Shown piece after piece: positions 31,342 through 39,377 of a DNA stretch of 40,304 bases. Source of the DNA: Streptomyces sp. AW19M42 (GTDB taxonomy: Bacteria; Actinomycetota; Actinomycetes; Streptomycetales; Streptomycetaceae); contig CBRG010000079.1 in the NCBI GenBank assembly GCA_000470535.1, forward strand, positions 1 to 40,304, written 5' to 3'. Within the stretch, counting starts at the first letter, position 1, and every line of letters begins with the position of its first letter. The position numbers were made by a program, and so were the translations under genes. The notes beneath the pieces were generated by a model, which did not search any database, was not told where the DNA came from, and was given only the letters and a program-made list of their open reading frames with translations.

Positions 31342-32139
31342 TCAGCCGGCGGCCAGCCCGAGCAGCTCGGCGAGGTTCTCCCCCATGACCCGGGCGCGGG
31401 CCGAGGGATCCGGCACCATGCGCTCGATCAGGACCCGGTTGCTGTACATGTCCGCGAACGGTGTGTTGGAGCCGAACAGGCAGCGCTCGGGTATCTCCGC
31501 GGCTGCCAGGCGGGGCGCCAGCGACACGAATGACGAAGCCAGGTCCAGGTACAGGTTCGGGATCTCCTTCACGAGCTCGATGGCCTCCAGCCAGTTCAGG
31601 CCCCCCAGCACCCCCACGATCACCGGTACCGAGGGGAACTTCCGAGCCAGGGCCGCGGTGGTGCGGATGTCCCCCGCCGTCTGCGGGGCGAAACCGTGGA
31701 CCAGCAGCGGCAGGGTGCGGGCCCCGGACTTCGCCTCACTGACCGCCTGGAAGACGGGCTCTAGCCCGGCGGCTTCGTCGGCTCCGAACGTCAGCTCCCC
31801 CACCCCGGCGTACCCCGGGTCCAGGACCTCCTGCTGGAGGGCCTTGACGGTCTCCTCGAACCCCTGACCGACCGGGACCTTACCGAAGGCGATGAACCGG
31901 TCGCCGCCCTCGGCGAGGGCCGAGCGCAGCTCCCGGGACGGGGCCTCGCGGCCGTCCGCGTCACCGCTCAGGACTTTACCCAGGACCGACATCTCTCTCT
32001 TGAACGAGGAGAGGTCGGTGGACCGCTCGATGTGCGGGAGCGTCGACAGCAGGACCGTACGGTCGATGCCCGCCTCGTCCATCGCCGCTATCTGCGTCCC
32101 GGTCGGCAGAACGACGTGCTGGTGGCAGTCGATGATCAT
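31342..32139 (-). CDS. Amidohydrolase-fold protein lacking two metal-site residues
   Basis: The 265-aa TIM-barrel protein of the amidohydrolase-2 family keeps HxH (His6 and His8 in DCHQHVV) and a barrel His148 (LLVHGFAP). Where relatives have H-x-G-G (as AHMG in the intact paralogue at 5641-6528), this protein reads VIVGVLGG, with Val177. Where the catalytic Asp normally sits in GSDxP, it reads GSNTP, with Asn225. It is therefore either an altered-chemistry enzyme or a non-catalytic protein. Family members include aromatic acid decarboxylases such as gamma-resorcylate decarboxylase, interesting beside a chorismate-lyase-like gene. It is the last gene of the long minus-strand operon. Confidence 0.82.
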   Translation of the reverse strand: MIIDCHQHVVLPTGTQIAAMDEAGIDRTVLLSTLPHIERSTDLSSFKREMSVLGKVLSGDADGREAPSRELRSALAEGGDRFIAFGKVPVGQGFEETVKALQQEVLDPGYAGVGELTFGADEAAGLEPVFQAVSEAKSGARTLPLLVHGFAPQTAGDIRTTAALARKFPSVPVIVGVLGGLNWLEAIELVKEIPNLYLDLASSFVSLAPRLAAAEIPERCLFGSNTPFADMYSNRVLIERMVPDPSARARVMGENLAELLGLAAG

Positions 32140-32167
32140 AGATTTCTCCGTGTACGTATGCGAATGC

Positions 32168-32183
32168 CCGTCCGAACGGACGG
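32168..32183. repeat. 16-bp palindrome between PFTB-like and amidohydrolase-like genes
   Basis: CCGTCCGAACGGACGG forms 7-bp arms around AA, in the 78-bp gap between the repeat-protein gene and the amidohydrolase-like gene on the minus strand. It could be a weak terminator or a protein site. Confidence 0.6.
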
Positions 32184-32217
32184 TGTCATCGGGGGGTTGG
32201 GGGCCGGCGCCGGGAGA

Positions 32218-34404
32218 TCAGGTCATGATCACGGCCCAGTACGGGTTCAGCTTCCCTTCGAGCATGTGGAGGGCCTGGATGGCGATGAAGCCCTCGTCCG
32301 TGGTCTCGGACGACCCTCCGGGAGTCCGGCCGAAGCCGCCGTCGGTGCTCTGCCGTGCCGCGATCCAGGAGCGGCATGCCGCGATGTCGGCGGGCTCGGA
32401 TCCCATGACGTAGAGCGATGCGATGGCATGGTAAGAACCGACGAAACTCTCGGGGCCCCCTTCCCGGTAGCGGAAGCCGCCGGCCTCGGTCTGCAGTCCG
32501 CGCAGCCAGGCGACGGTCTGCTCCAGGTTCGGGGGCCGCAGACCGAGCGCGATGAGCGTGTCCACGACGCGGAAGGTGGCGAAGGAGTCCGAGGGGTGGC
32601 CCGGCTGGTTGCCGTAACCGCCGTCGGCGTTGCGGCAACTGACGAAGTAGGCGACGAGGTCGTCCTCCCGGAGCGGGCGGCGGCCGAGAGCCAGCAGGGC
32701 CAGCGTCGCGAGGTTGGAGTGCCAGGCGTCCCCGGGGTAGCCCGGTGCGTTGCCGAAGGCACCTTCCGGGTGCTGGCAGGCCTCCAGGAAGGCTCCGCAC
32801 TGCTGGGTGTCGTATTCCTCGCCCTTGAGGACCGTGGCAGTGAGGACGGCGCAGTACGTGGTGAACGCCTCGGAGAGCAGACCGGGCTGCTCACCGAAGC
32901 CCCCGTCCGGGTTCTGGGTCGCGTATATCCCGGCGAGGAGCTTCTCCCGGTGGGGTATGGGCTCGTTGAGCGCCATCAGGTCGGAGACCACATGCAGCAC
33001 GGAGAAGGTCTGCGCGGTGCGGTCGGAGCGGAGCCCCAGCGGAGCCGGGTAGGGGGTCAGCCCGTAGCCGAGGCCGGATTCGGTGGAGCGCAGCCAGGCC
33101 AGATAGGCGGGGATGTCGATGTCCCGCGCGGTGAGGGGTGCGCGCGACACGTAACTCAGGTCCCGCTCCAGGGGCCAGGGTTCCAGCCGGGCGGGGGCCG
33201 TGGGCGCGGTGGCCGGCTTCGGCCCGCGGTCTCCCAGCGCGAGCAGTGCCAGCAGCTGGGTCTCGGCGTGCTTCTCGTGGAAGGGGACATAGGCGGTGTT
33301 GCCGACCGAGTAGGCGCCGGCAGTGCGCGGCGGAACCATCACATGACGGGCCAGCGGCACGGTCGCGTCGACCGGCGTGGAGAACCAGCTCCCCTGGCCC
33401 TGGAAGACACCGCCGACCGCGGTGTCGGTGTAGCGGTGCAGTTCCTCCTCGGCCAGTTCCGACAACTCATTGAACTCGGCCTCGTCGGTGAGGCCGGCCA
33501 GCGTGCCGGCCGCCAGTGCGAGCAGGGCGTGGTCCCCCATCAGCTTGGCGGGGAAGGGCGAGTCGGGGCGGCCGTACTGCGCTGCCAGGGCATCCACTCT
33601 GGGCTGGGAGGCCGCATCCGCGCGGTCCCAGAATCCGCGGCCGCGGGCGTGGAGGTGGCTGGAACGGGCGTGCCGGAGCACCTTGCGTGCCTGTTCGAGC
33701 GCTTTCCCGTGACCCCGCTCGTGCAGGGAGCACCAGGCGAGGGCGGCCAGCGAGCTGGAGCGGAGCCGGTAGCCCTGGAAGCGGTCCCGGGCACCGCGCG
33801 GCGTGAGGTGGGACCAGGCGCCGTCGGCGGACCCGAAACTTTCCAGATGCTCTGCGGCCGCGGTCAGGAAGGTGTCGAAGAAGTCGGATCCGTCGTCCGT
33901 CGCTCGGGCGGCGAGCGTCAGTACCGCGACCTGACCGAGGGAGCTCGCACTGTCCAGGACCGTTGCGCCGTCCCGGTGGAGGCGGGCCGGCCAGGCTTCG
34001 CGCACGACTGCTTCGGCCAGCCCGCGCAGCCCCTGGACCGCCCGCTCGACGAGAGCCGCGTCGGCCAGCAGGGTGCCCGCGTGGTGGTACGCCCAGTACG
34101 CCAGGGCCTGCCAGGCCGGCGTCCGTACGTCACCCACGGGTTGCGGGGTACCGGTGATGTCCAGCAGCTCATGGAACCCCGCGGTCGTGCTGTCCTCGAA
34201 GCCGCGCAGCGCGTCCAGGAGCGCACCGGTGAGCTTCTCGTCCTCGGTACGGGGCAGCGCCAGCAGGGCCAGTGCCGCGTCCCGCAGGGTGCGGTCCGGG
34301 GTGACCAGGCTGTCGGCGTCCCGGCCGAGCACGGCCACGACTGCGGAGCTGTCGTCCAGGAAGTTGTGAGTGATGAAGGTGCGCAGTGAGGGAAAGTCGG
34401 TCAC
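32218..34404 (-). CDS. Prenyltransferase/terpene-cyclase-type alpha-alpha repeat protein
   Basis: The 728-aa protein starts at GTG 34404 (SD AAGGAG, 5-nt spacing). The C-terminal half carries five regular repeats near residues 495, 542, 589, 637 and 684, spaced 47-48 residues. Each opens with a Q/R-x-x-D/E-G-G-F/Y-G-type turn (QNPDGGFGEQPG, HPEGAFGNAPG, RNADGGYGNQPG, QTEAGGF, QSTDGGFGRTPG) and continues into helices, as in prenyltransferase beta subunits and squalene-hopene-type cyclases. The N-terminal half is helical and more divergent. No DxDD protonation motif is present, and the D-x-C/H zinc triad of prenyltransferases is incomplete (PSDSFATF where PDxC is expected). The scaffold is clear and the chemistry is not. 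Confidence 0.8.
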   Translation of the reverse strand: MTDFPSLRTFITHNFLDDSSAVVAVLGRDADSLVTPDRTLRDAALALLALPRTEDEKLTGALLDALRGFEDSTTAGFHELLDITGTPQPVGDVRTPAWQALAYWAYHHAGTLLADAALVERAVQGLRGLAEAVVREAWPARLHRDGATVLDSASSLGQVAVLTLAARATDDGSDFFDTFLTAAAEHLESFGSADGAWSHLTPRGARDRFQGYRLRSSSLAALAWCSLHERGHGKALEQARKVLRHARSSHLHARGRGFWDRADAASQPRVDALAAQYGRPDSPFPAKLMGDHALLALAAGTLAGLTDEAEFNELSELAEEELHRYTDTAVGGVFQGQGSWFSTPVDATVPLARHVMVPPRTAGAYSVGNTAYVPFHEKHAETQLLALLALGDRGPKPATAPTAPARLEPWPLERDLSYVSRAPLTARDIDIPAYLAWLRSTESGLGYGLTPYPAPLGLRSDRTAQTFSVLHVVSDLMALNEPIPHREKLLAGIYATQNPDGGFGEQPGLLSEAFTTYCAVLTATVLKGEEYDTQQCGAFLEACQHPEGAFGNAPGYPGDAWHSNLATLALLALGRRPLREDDLVAYFVSCRNADGGYGNQPGHPSDSFATFRVVDTLIALGLRPPNLEQTVAWLRGLQTEAGGFRYREGGPESFVGSYHAIASLYVMGSEPADIAACRSWIAARQSTDGGFGRTPGGSSETTDEGFIAIQALHMLEGKLNPYWAVIMT

Positions 34405-34483
34405 GAAAACTCCTTGTTGCCAGCAGGGTTGAAGGGGCGAAGACGTGGTTGCGGCTCTTGGCCGAGAGCCCGTCGTGGAGCGG

Positions 34484-35044
34484 TCAGGCCGATGCGCCGA
34501 CCGGCTCGGCCGCAGGCACCGGCGCCGCCACCGCGCTGTGCAGAGGCGGCGAGATGTGACGCGGATTGAAGCGCTCGTGCACGTACAGGAGCCGTCCGTC
34601 CTCACAGCGAATGAGGTACTCCTTGTACGCGCACGGCGATTCCTGTCCGGCGTCCGGCCAGTTGGCGCGGCCGGACGACAGGAGGGTGCGGTGCTGCAGC
34701 GTCCGCGCGGCGCGCAGCCGCTGACCGAGCGGCACGGCGTCGTCGGCGTCGGCCGACCAGCCGCGTGGGGGGACGGCGAAGACGACGGTGTTGCGGCTCA
34801 TCACCTCGCCGTCGTCGGTGACCAGGGCTGAGGACCGCTCGATCACGGTGCGGCCCGGCGTGATGTTCAGTGCCCGGACGGCCCGTTCGGGGGCCCGGTG
34901 CGTCGGCAGCGGGCGCTGCCGGGCCACGGAGACCGTCAACGGGCGGTCCAGCAGGGCTTCGAGCAGCAGCGTCGTGGACCCATCGGCGGCGAGCAGCATG
35001 CGGGTGGGTCCGTCGGCCACGTCCGAGGTGGCGTGCCGGTTCAC
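34484..35044 (-). CDS. Chorismate pyruvate-lyase-like protein
   Basis: The 186-aa protein matches the pattern of the chorismate-lyase family typified by mycobacterial Rv2949c (PF01947-type): RMLLAADGSTTLLLEALLDR, then VSVARQRPL, NITPGRTVIERSSALV, VPLGQRLRAAR and a terminal YLIRCEDGRLLYVHERF. Rv2949c converts chorismate to 4-hydroxybenzoate and pyruvate. The identification is by eye and the active site is unverified, so a related chorismate- or aryl-binding role remains possible. GTG 35044 overlaps the glycosyltransferase stop (GTGA), indicating coupling. If correct it supplies the aromatic starter of the cluster. Confidence 0.72.
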   Translation of the reverse strand: MNRHATSDVADGPTRMLLAADGSTTLLLEALLDRPLTVSVARQRPLPTHRAPERAVRALNITPGRTVIERSSALVTDDGEVMSRNTVVFAVPPRGWSADADDAVPLGQRLRAARTLQHRTLLSSGRANWPDAGQESPCAYKEYLIRCEDGRLLYVHERFNPRHISPPLHSAVAAPVPAAEPVGASA

Positions 35045-36327
35045 TCCGGCTTCCCGCCGCCGTCGTCCCAGGTGCTGCCGACGGCCGTCAGCAGCGGGTG
35101 TGGTGCCACGCGGCCGGCGGCGGCGAGCAGGTGGCGGGCGGCCACCGCGGTCCCGGAACCCTCCGGGGCGACGGCGAGCTGCCCGGGAGTCGGCTCGGAG
35201 CGGTCGGCCTTCCGGTCGAGCATCGGCTTCAGGGTCCTGGCCAGGGCGTCCGCCGCGGGGTCGATCAGCGCGGGGAACCCCAGCAGTTCGAGGCGCCGGA
35301 CGGCCTCCACCTCGTGGTACTCGCTCAGGCTGCCCAGGACGAAGACGGTCGGGATGCGCAGGGCGGCCACCTCGGTGACGGTGATCCACCCGGGGGCGGA
35401 CAGCAGCACGTTGGCCTCACGCAGCAGGGGCATCCACTCCGGCAGGTAGTCCAGCTGCAGCACCTCGTCGGGGGCCTCGATCTTCTCCCGGCCGAGCAGG
35501 ACGAACTGCAGGTCGGGATACTGCTGCTTGAGCGTGCGGTACGCCTCCAGATAGCAGTCGATGACCTGCTGCTTGTTCTCCAGGAACATGGTGGTGCCGC
35601 CGACCGACCCCACCATGACGGGGCCCGCGGGAATCCCGAGCTCGGCGCGTACGGCGGCGCCGTCGTGCTCCGGCGGGGCGTCCCGCACCATCGGTCCGGT
35701 GAAGAAGGCGTGGCCTTCGTCCAGTGCGCGCGCCACCGGGGTCCCCTTGTCGAGCTCGTCGAGGCGCGGTTTGTCGGTGACGACCACCTCCGCGGTGCTC
35801 ACGATCCAGTCGAAGACCGCGTGCAGGGCGCTCCGCCCCCGCCGCAGGTCGTCTCGGTCGATGTCGAAACCGCCGGAGACGAGCGTCTCGTCGTCGAGCT
35901 GGCACAACGTGAAGTCGTACCGTTCGGTCACAAGCGCGTGCGGGACACCGAGGATCGCCGCGGCCATGCTGGCCGACATGTTGTAGTCGCTGACCACCAG
36001 GTCGGGGCGGTGCTCCTGGTAGAGCGCGAGGTAGTGCAGGATGCGCTCTCCGTTGACGAAGGCAGGGGCGAGGTAGCCGCCGATGTACCCCTCCCAGTCC
36101 ATCCGTCGGCCGAGGTTGCTCTTGGTGGCGTAGTTCACCTGGGTCCTGGCGAGGTCCACCACCTCCACACCGGCCTGCGCGAAGAGGGGGGCGAAGGTGG
36201 TCTGCAGCGACGCGAGAAGGACCGTCAGCTCGGTCCCGGGCTGCTGGGCCAGCATTTCGCGGGCCAGTGACAGCGTCCGCATGTTGTGTCCGGAGCCGGT
36301 CGCGTTGGGGGCAAGGAGGATCTTCAC
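35041..36327 (-). CDS. GT28/MurG-like glycosyltransferase
   Basis: The 428-aa GT-B protein has an N-terminal MurG/GT28-type donor loop, PNATGSGHNMRTLSLAREML. The acceptor half contains PDLVVSDYNMSASMAAAILG. The C-terminal nucleotide-sugar domain has VMVGSVGGTTMFLENKQ, LQFVLLGREKIEAPDEV, LLSAPGWITVTEVAAL and then FVLGSLSEYHEVEAVRRLEL. It probably attaches the dTDP-sugar made by the adjacent genes to an aglycone. It starts at GTG 36327 overlapping the upstream stop (GTGA), with a GGAGGATC internal sequence nearby, and shares an operon with rfbA/rfbB and the chorismate-lyase-like gene. Confidence 0.85.
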   Translation of the reverse strand: MKILLAPNATGSGHNMRTLSLAREMLAQQPGTELTVLLASLQTTFAPLFAQAGVEVVDLARTQVNYATKSNLGRRMDWEGYIGGYLAPAFVNGERILHYLALYQEHRPDLVVSDYNMSASMAAAILGVPHALVTERYDFTLCQLDDETLVSGGFDIDRDDLRRGRSALHAVFDWIVSTAEVVVTDKPRLDELDKGTPVARALDEGHAFFTGPMVRDAPPEHDGAAVRAELGIPAGPVMVGSVGGTTMFLENKQQVIDCYLEAYRTLKQQYPDLQFVLLGREKIEAPDEVLQLDYLPEWMPLLREANVLLSAPGWITVTEVAALRIPTVFVLGSLSEYHEVEAVRRLELLGFPALIDPAADALARTLKPMLDRKADRSEPTPGQLAVAPEGSGTAVAARHLLAAAGRVAPHPLLTAVGSTWDDGGGKPE

Positions 36328-37268
36328 CGGTGCTTCCCTTCCAGAATTCCGGACGTGGTCCCGCCCGCTTCGACGCTGCTCACGACCACGGCGCCGTCCG
36401 TGACGACAGCCCGGTCCCCGAGGTGGCAGGGGCCCACGAGCGTGACGTCCTCACCGATGTGCACGTGTGCGCCGATCGATACGGCCCCCGACTGCCAGGG
36501 AAGGGAACGGCGGCCGAGGTCGTGACCGCTGGACAGGATCTGGACCCGGGCGCCGAGCGCCGAATGGTCCCCGATCCGAATCCCCCCGCCTGCTTCCAGG
36601 ATCGCCAGGTCCCCGATTCGGACGCTGTCACCGAGGTGGATGCCACCGTCGGGGGAGGGGCCGTCGGCACGTCCCAGCGCGATCAGGCCGGAGCCGATGA
36701 CCACGTCGGTCCCGCCGGAGAACTCCGCGTTCAGCAGGCTGGCCGCGCCCATGCTCCAGCCGGTGGGGAGGGACTGCGGGCCGTTGTCGACGCGTGCCCG
36801 CACGAGGGACAGGACAGGGCCGATGTCGGGGAGTCCGTCCTCGACGACCTGTCGTAGCCGCAGGATCCGTGCGGGCGAGCCCACCACGATCGCGTCGGCC
36901 GGGACATCGGCGGTGACATGGGCGCCTGCGGCGACCACGGCGCCGTCGCCGATGTGTACTCCGGGTTCGATGACGCTGCGGGCGGCGATCCACGCACCGC
37001 GGCCGATGGTGGTCGGTGCTCCGTCCGCTGCGCCGATCCGGGCCAGCGAGGCGACGAGCGTGCCCGCTCCGATGCGGGTCCGGTCGACGCGGCTGCGGAA
37101 GCCGACGAACACCCCCGGCCCGATGGTGCTCTCTGTGACCTCGGCGCCGTGCCGGACCCAGCTCCCGGCGGCCACGTCGGAGGTGTCCGTGCGGGAGCCG
37201 GTCTCCAGCAGCGCGGGGGGCGTCTTCAGCGTCAGGCCCCGTGTTTCGGGAGCCGGGAGATCAGGCAC
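36324..37268 (-). CDS. Tandem left-handed beta-helix (hexapeptide) acyltransferase-like protein
   Basis: The 314-aa protein starts at GTG 37268, overlapping the rfbA stop by eight bases. Two hexapeptide-repeat blocks are seen. The first, at about 30-125, has VTESTIGPGVFVGFRSRVDR, TIGRGAWIAARSVIEPGVHI and DAIVVGSPARILRLR. The second, at about 180-300, has IHLGDSVRIGDLAILEAGGG, IRIGDHSALGARVQILSSGH and AVSIGAHVHIGEDVTLVGPC. The second contains the HDLGRRSLPWQ loop like sugar O-acetyltransferases. A single-domain acetyltransferase is usually about 200 residues, so this is a duplication or fusion. The likely role is acyl transfer to the nucleotide sugar or glycoside. Confidence 0.78.
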   Translation of the reverse strand: MPDLPAPETRGLTLKTPPALLETGSRTDTSDVAAGSWVRHGAEVTESTIGPGVFVGFRSRVDRTRIGAGTLVASLARIGAADGAPTTIGRGAWIAARSVIEPGVHIGDGAVVAAGAHVTADVPADAIVVGSPARILRLRQVVEDGLPDIGPVLSLVRARVDNGPQSLPTGWSMGAASLLNAEFSGGTDVVIGSGLIALGRADGPSPDGGIHLGDSVRIGDLAILEAGGGIRIGDHSALGARVQILSSGHDLGRRSLPWQSGAVSIGAHVHIGEDVTLVGPCHLGDRAVVTDGAVVVSSVEAGGTTSGILEGKHR

Positions 37269-38130
37269 CGGCCAGCTCCATGACGTAGCGGCCGTAACTG
37301 GACGAGCTGGACAGCTCGTTCCCGTTGAGGGCCAGCTGGTCCCGGTCGATGAAGCCCATCCGGAAGGCGACTTCCTCAAGGCAGGAGATGCGGATGCCCT
37401 GGCGCTTCTCCAGGAGCTGGACGAAGGTCGCCGCCTCAAGCAGGCTGTCGTGCGTTCCGGTGTCGAACCACGCGGAGCCACGGCCCAGGTTGACGAGCCG
37501 GGCACGCTTCTCCTGGACGAACGTGAGGTTGAGGTCGGTGATCTCCAGCTCGCCCCGGTCCGAAGGGGTGAGACCGGCCGCCCGGTCTATGGCCTCGTTG
37601 TCGTACATGTACAGGCCCGTGACCGCCAGGTTGGACCTGGGTTCGGCAGGCTTCTCCTCCAGCGAGACGATGTTGCTGTCCGCGTCCAGCTCGGCCACGC
37701 CGTACCGCTCCGGGTCGCTGACCGGATATCCGAAGAGTGTGCAACCGTCGAGCCGGTCGGCCTCGGCACGGAGCATGTCGGGGAAGCGGGTGCCGTAGAA
37801 GATGTTGTCGCCGAGCACCAGGCAGAGCGTTTCCTCGCCGACGAAGTCCCGGCCGATCAGCAGCGCCTGGGCAAGTCCCTTGGGTTCGTCCTGGACCGCG
37901 TACTCCAACGTGATGCCGAGTTTGCTCCCGTCGCCCAGTAACTCCCGGTAGACGTTCAGGTGGTTCGGCGTGGAGATGATGAGGATCTCCCGGATATCCG
38001 TCTGCATGAGCACGGCGAGCGGGTAGTAGATCATGGGTTTGTCGTAGACCGGGAGCAACTGTTTGGAATGGACGCTGGTCAGGGGGTGCAGACGGGTTCC
38101 TGACCCGCCGGCGAGAATGATGCCACGCAT
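37261..38130 (-). CDS. rfbA: Glucose-1-phosphate thymidylyltransferase
   Basis: The 289-aa protein is a complete RfbA/RmlA: the nucleotidyltransferase signature GGSGTRLHP at 8-16, KQLLPVYDKPMIYYPLAVLM, LVLGDNIFYG, VSLEEKPAEPRSN and GRGSAWFDTGTHDSLLEA. It joins glucose-1-phosphate and dTTP into dTDP-glucose. The start at ATG 38130 has an AAGGA SD. Leu64 is encoded by TTA (37941-37939), a second bldA-type codon in the cluster. It lies 71 bp downstream of rfbB on the same strand. Confidence 0.95.
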   Translation of the reverse strand: MRGIILAGGSGTRLHPLTSVHSKQLLPVYDKPMIYYPLAVLMQTDIREILIISTPNHLNVYRELLGDGSKLGITLEYAVQDEPKGLAQALLIGRDFVGEETLCLVLGDNIFYGTRFPDMLRAEADRLDGCTLFGYPVSDPERYGVAELDADSNIVSLEEKPAEPRSNLAVTGLYMYDNEAIDRAAGLTPSDRGELEITDLNLTFVQEKRARLVNLGRGSAWFDTGTHDSLLEAATFVQLLEKRQGIRISCLEEVAFRMGFIDRDQLALNGNELSSSSSYGRYVMELAGA

Positions 38131-38201
38131 GCTGGTTCCTTCATTTGGGGATTCGCTGGGCCGGCTCGTGCGGAAGGGAGAATCGGTCCGGAGGGGGTGG
38201 A

Positions 38202-39176
38202 TCAGTCGTTTCGCTGCAGCAGGGGCTGCCACCAGGAGGGGTTTTCCTGGTACCAGGCGATGGTCCGCTCGATTCCTTCCTCGAATCCGACCTGCGGTTC
38301 GTACCCCAGGGCGCGGAGTTTCCCGTCGTCGATGGAGTAGCGGCGATCATGACCCTTGCGGTCGGCCACCGGGCGTACGGAGTCCCAGTCCGCCCCGAAT
38401 GCCTTCAACAGCACCCCGGTCAGCTCCCTGTTGGAGAGTTCGCGCCCGCCACCGATGTTGTAGACCTCGCCCGGAGCGCCCTGTTCCAGAACCAGTTGGA
38501 TCCCTCGGCAGTGGTCGTCGACGTGGAGCCAGTCCCGTACGTTCAGCCCGTCCCCGTAGAGCGGTACCTTGCCGCCCTCCATCAGGGAGGTGACGAACAG
38601 CGGGATGACCTTCTCGGGGAACTGGTACGGGCCGTAGTTGTTGCTGCACCGGGTGATGCTCACATTCAGGCCGTGGGTCTGCCCGTAGGAGCGGACGAGC
38701 AGATCCGATCCCGCCTTGGAGGCGGCGTAGGGGGAGTTGGGGAGGAGTGGCCACTCCTCGGTCCAGGACCCTTCGGCGATGGAGCCGTAGACCTCGTCGG
38801 TGGAGACATGAACGAAACGGGAGACGCCGGTGTGGAGCGCTGCCTGCAGAAGACTGTGTGTGCCGACGATGTTCGTCTTGACGAATTCGGCGGAGTTCCC
38901 GATGGAGCGGTCCACATGGGATTCAGCGGCAAAATGCACCACCGCGTCGACCGACGCCATCAGTTCGCGGACCAGCGTGACATCGTTGATGTCGCCCTGG
39001 ACGAACCGCAGTCTGGCATCGTCGTATACGAGGGACAGGTTGGCCAGATTGCCGGCGTAGGTGAGTTTGTCGAGAACGGTGACGCGCGAAACGCCCGCAC
39101 CGAGCTTTCCTCCCAGTAGACGGCGTACGTAGTTGCTGCCGATGAACCCGGCGCCGCCGGTAACCAGAACGTGCAT
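38202..39176 (-). CDS. rfbB: dTDP-glucose 4,6-dehydratase
   Basis: The 324-aa extended SDR has the N-terminal NAD motif TGGAGFIG (Gly7, Gly10, Gly13). The catalytic STDEVYG (Thr-Asp-Glu) and YAASK (Tyr-x3-Lys) are intact. NYGPYQFPEKVIPLF and VRDWLHVDDH complete the RmlB pattern. It makes dTDP-4-keto-6-deoxyglucose from dTDP-glucose. ATG 39176 has an AGGGAG SD. It is the first gene of the long minus-strand operon running through to the amidohydrolase-like gene. No epimerase (RfbC) or reductase (RfbD) gene is present in the window. Confidence 0.95.
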   Translation of the reverse strand: MHVLVTGGAGFIGSNYVRRLLGGKLGAGVSRVTVLDKLTYAGNLANLSLVYDDARLRFVQGDINDVTLVRELMASVDAVVHFAAESHVDRSIGNSAEFVKTNIVGTHSLLQAALHTGVSRFVHVSTDEVYGSIAEGSWTEEWPLLPNSPYAASKAGSDLLVRSYGQTHGLNVSITRCSNNYGPYQFPEKVIPLFVTSLMEGGKVPLYGDGLNVRDWLHVDDHCRGIQLVLEQGAPGEVYNIGGGRELSNRELTGVLLKAFGADWDSVRPVADRKGHDRRYSIDDGKLRALGYEPQVGFEEGIERTIAWYQENPSWWQPLLQRND

Positions 39177-39377
39177 GAGCGGACTCCCTGCTCTGTGGTC
39201 GCTGACGCGGATCCCATGACAACAGGCCCACCTTCCAGTTCCGTACCCTCCGCATACCTGGTTGCCGCGGGCGTCCGGCCTCGGGTACGAAGGCCTGGCG
39301 TGGTGGGCGGGGTCCGATCGAGCGAGGCAGGCCGGGCGAGTGAATCCATCGGCGCAGGGATTGGTACGACCGTCCCG

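Noticed and set aside
32218..34404. Squalene-hopene cyclase or canonical class II diterpene cyclase
   Set aside because: The repeats fit the superfamily, but no DxDD motif and no classical QW spacing were found, so the specific function is not assigned.
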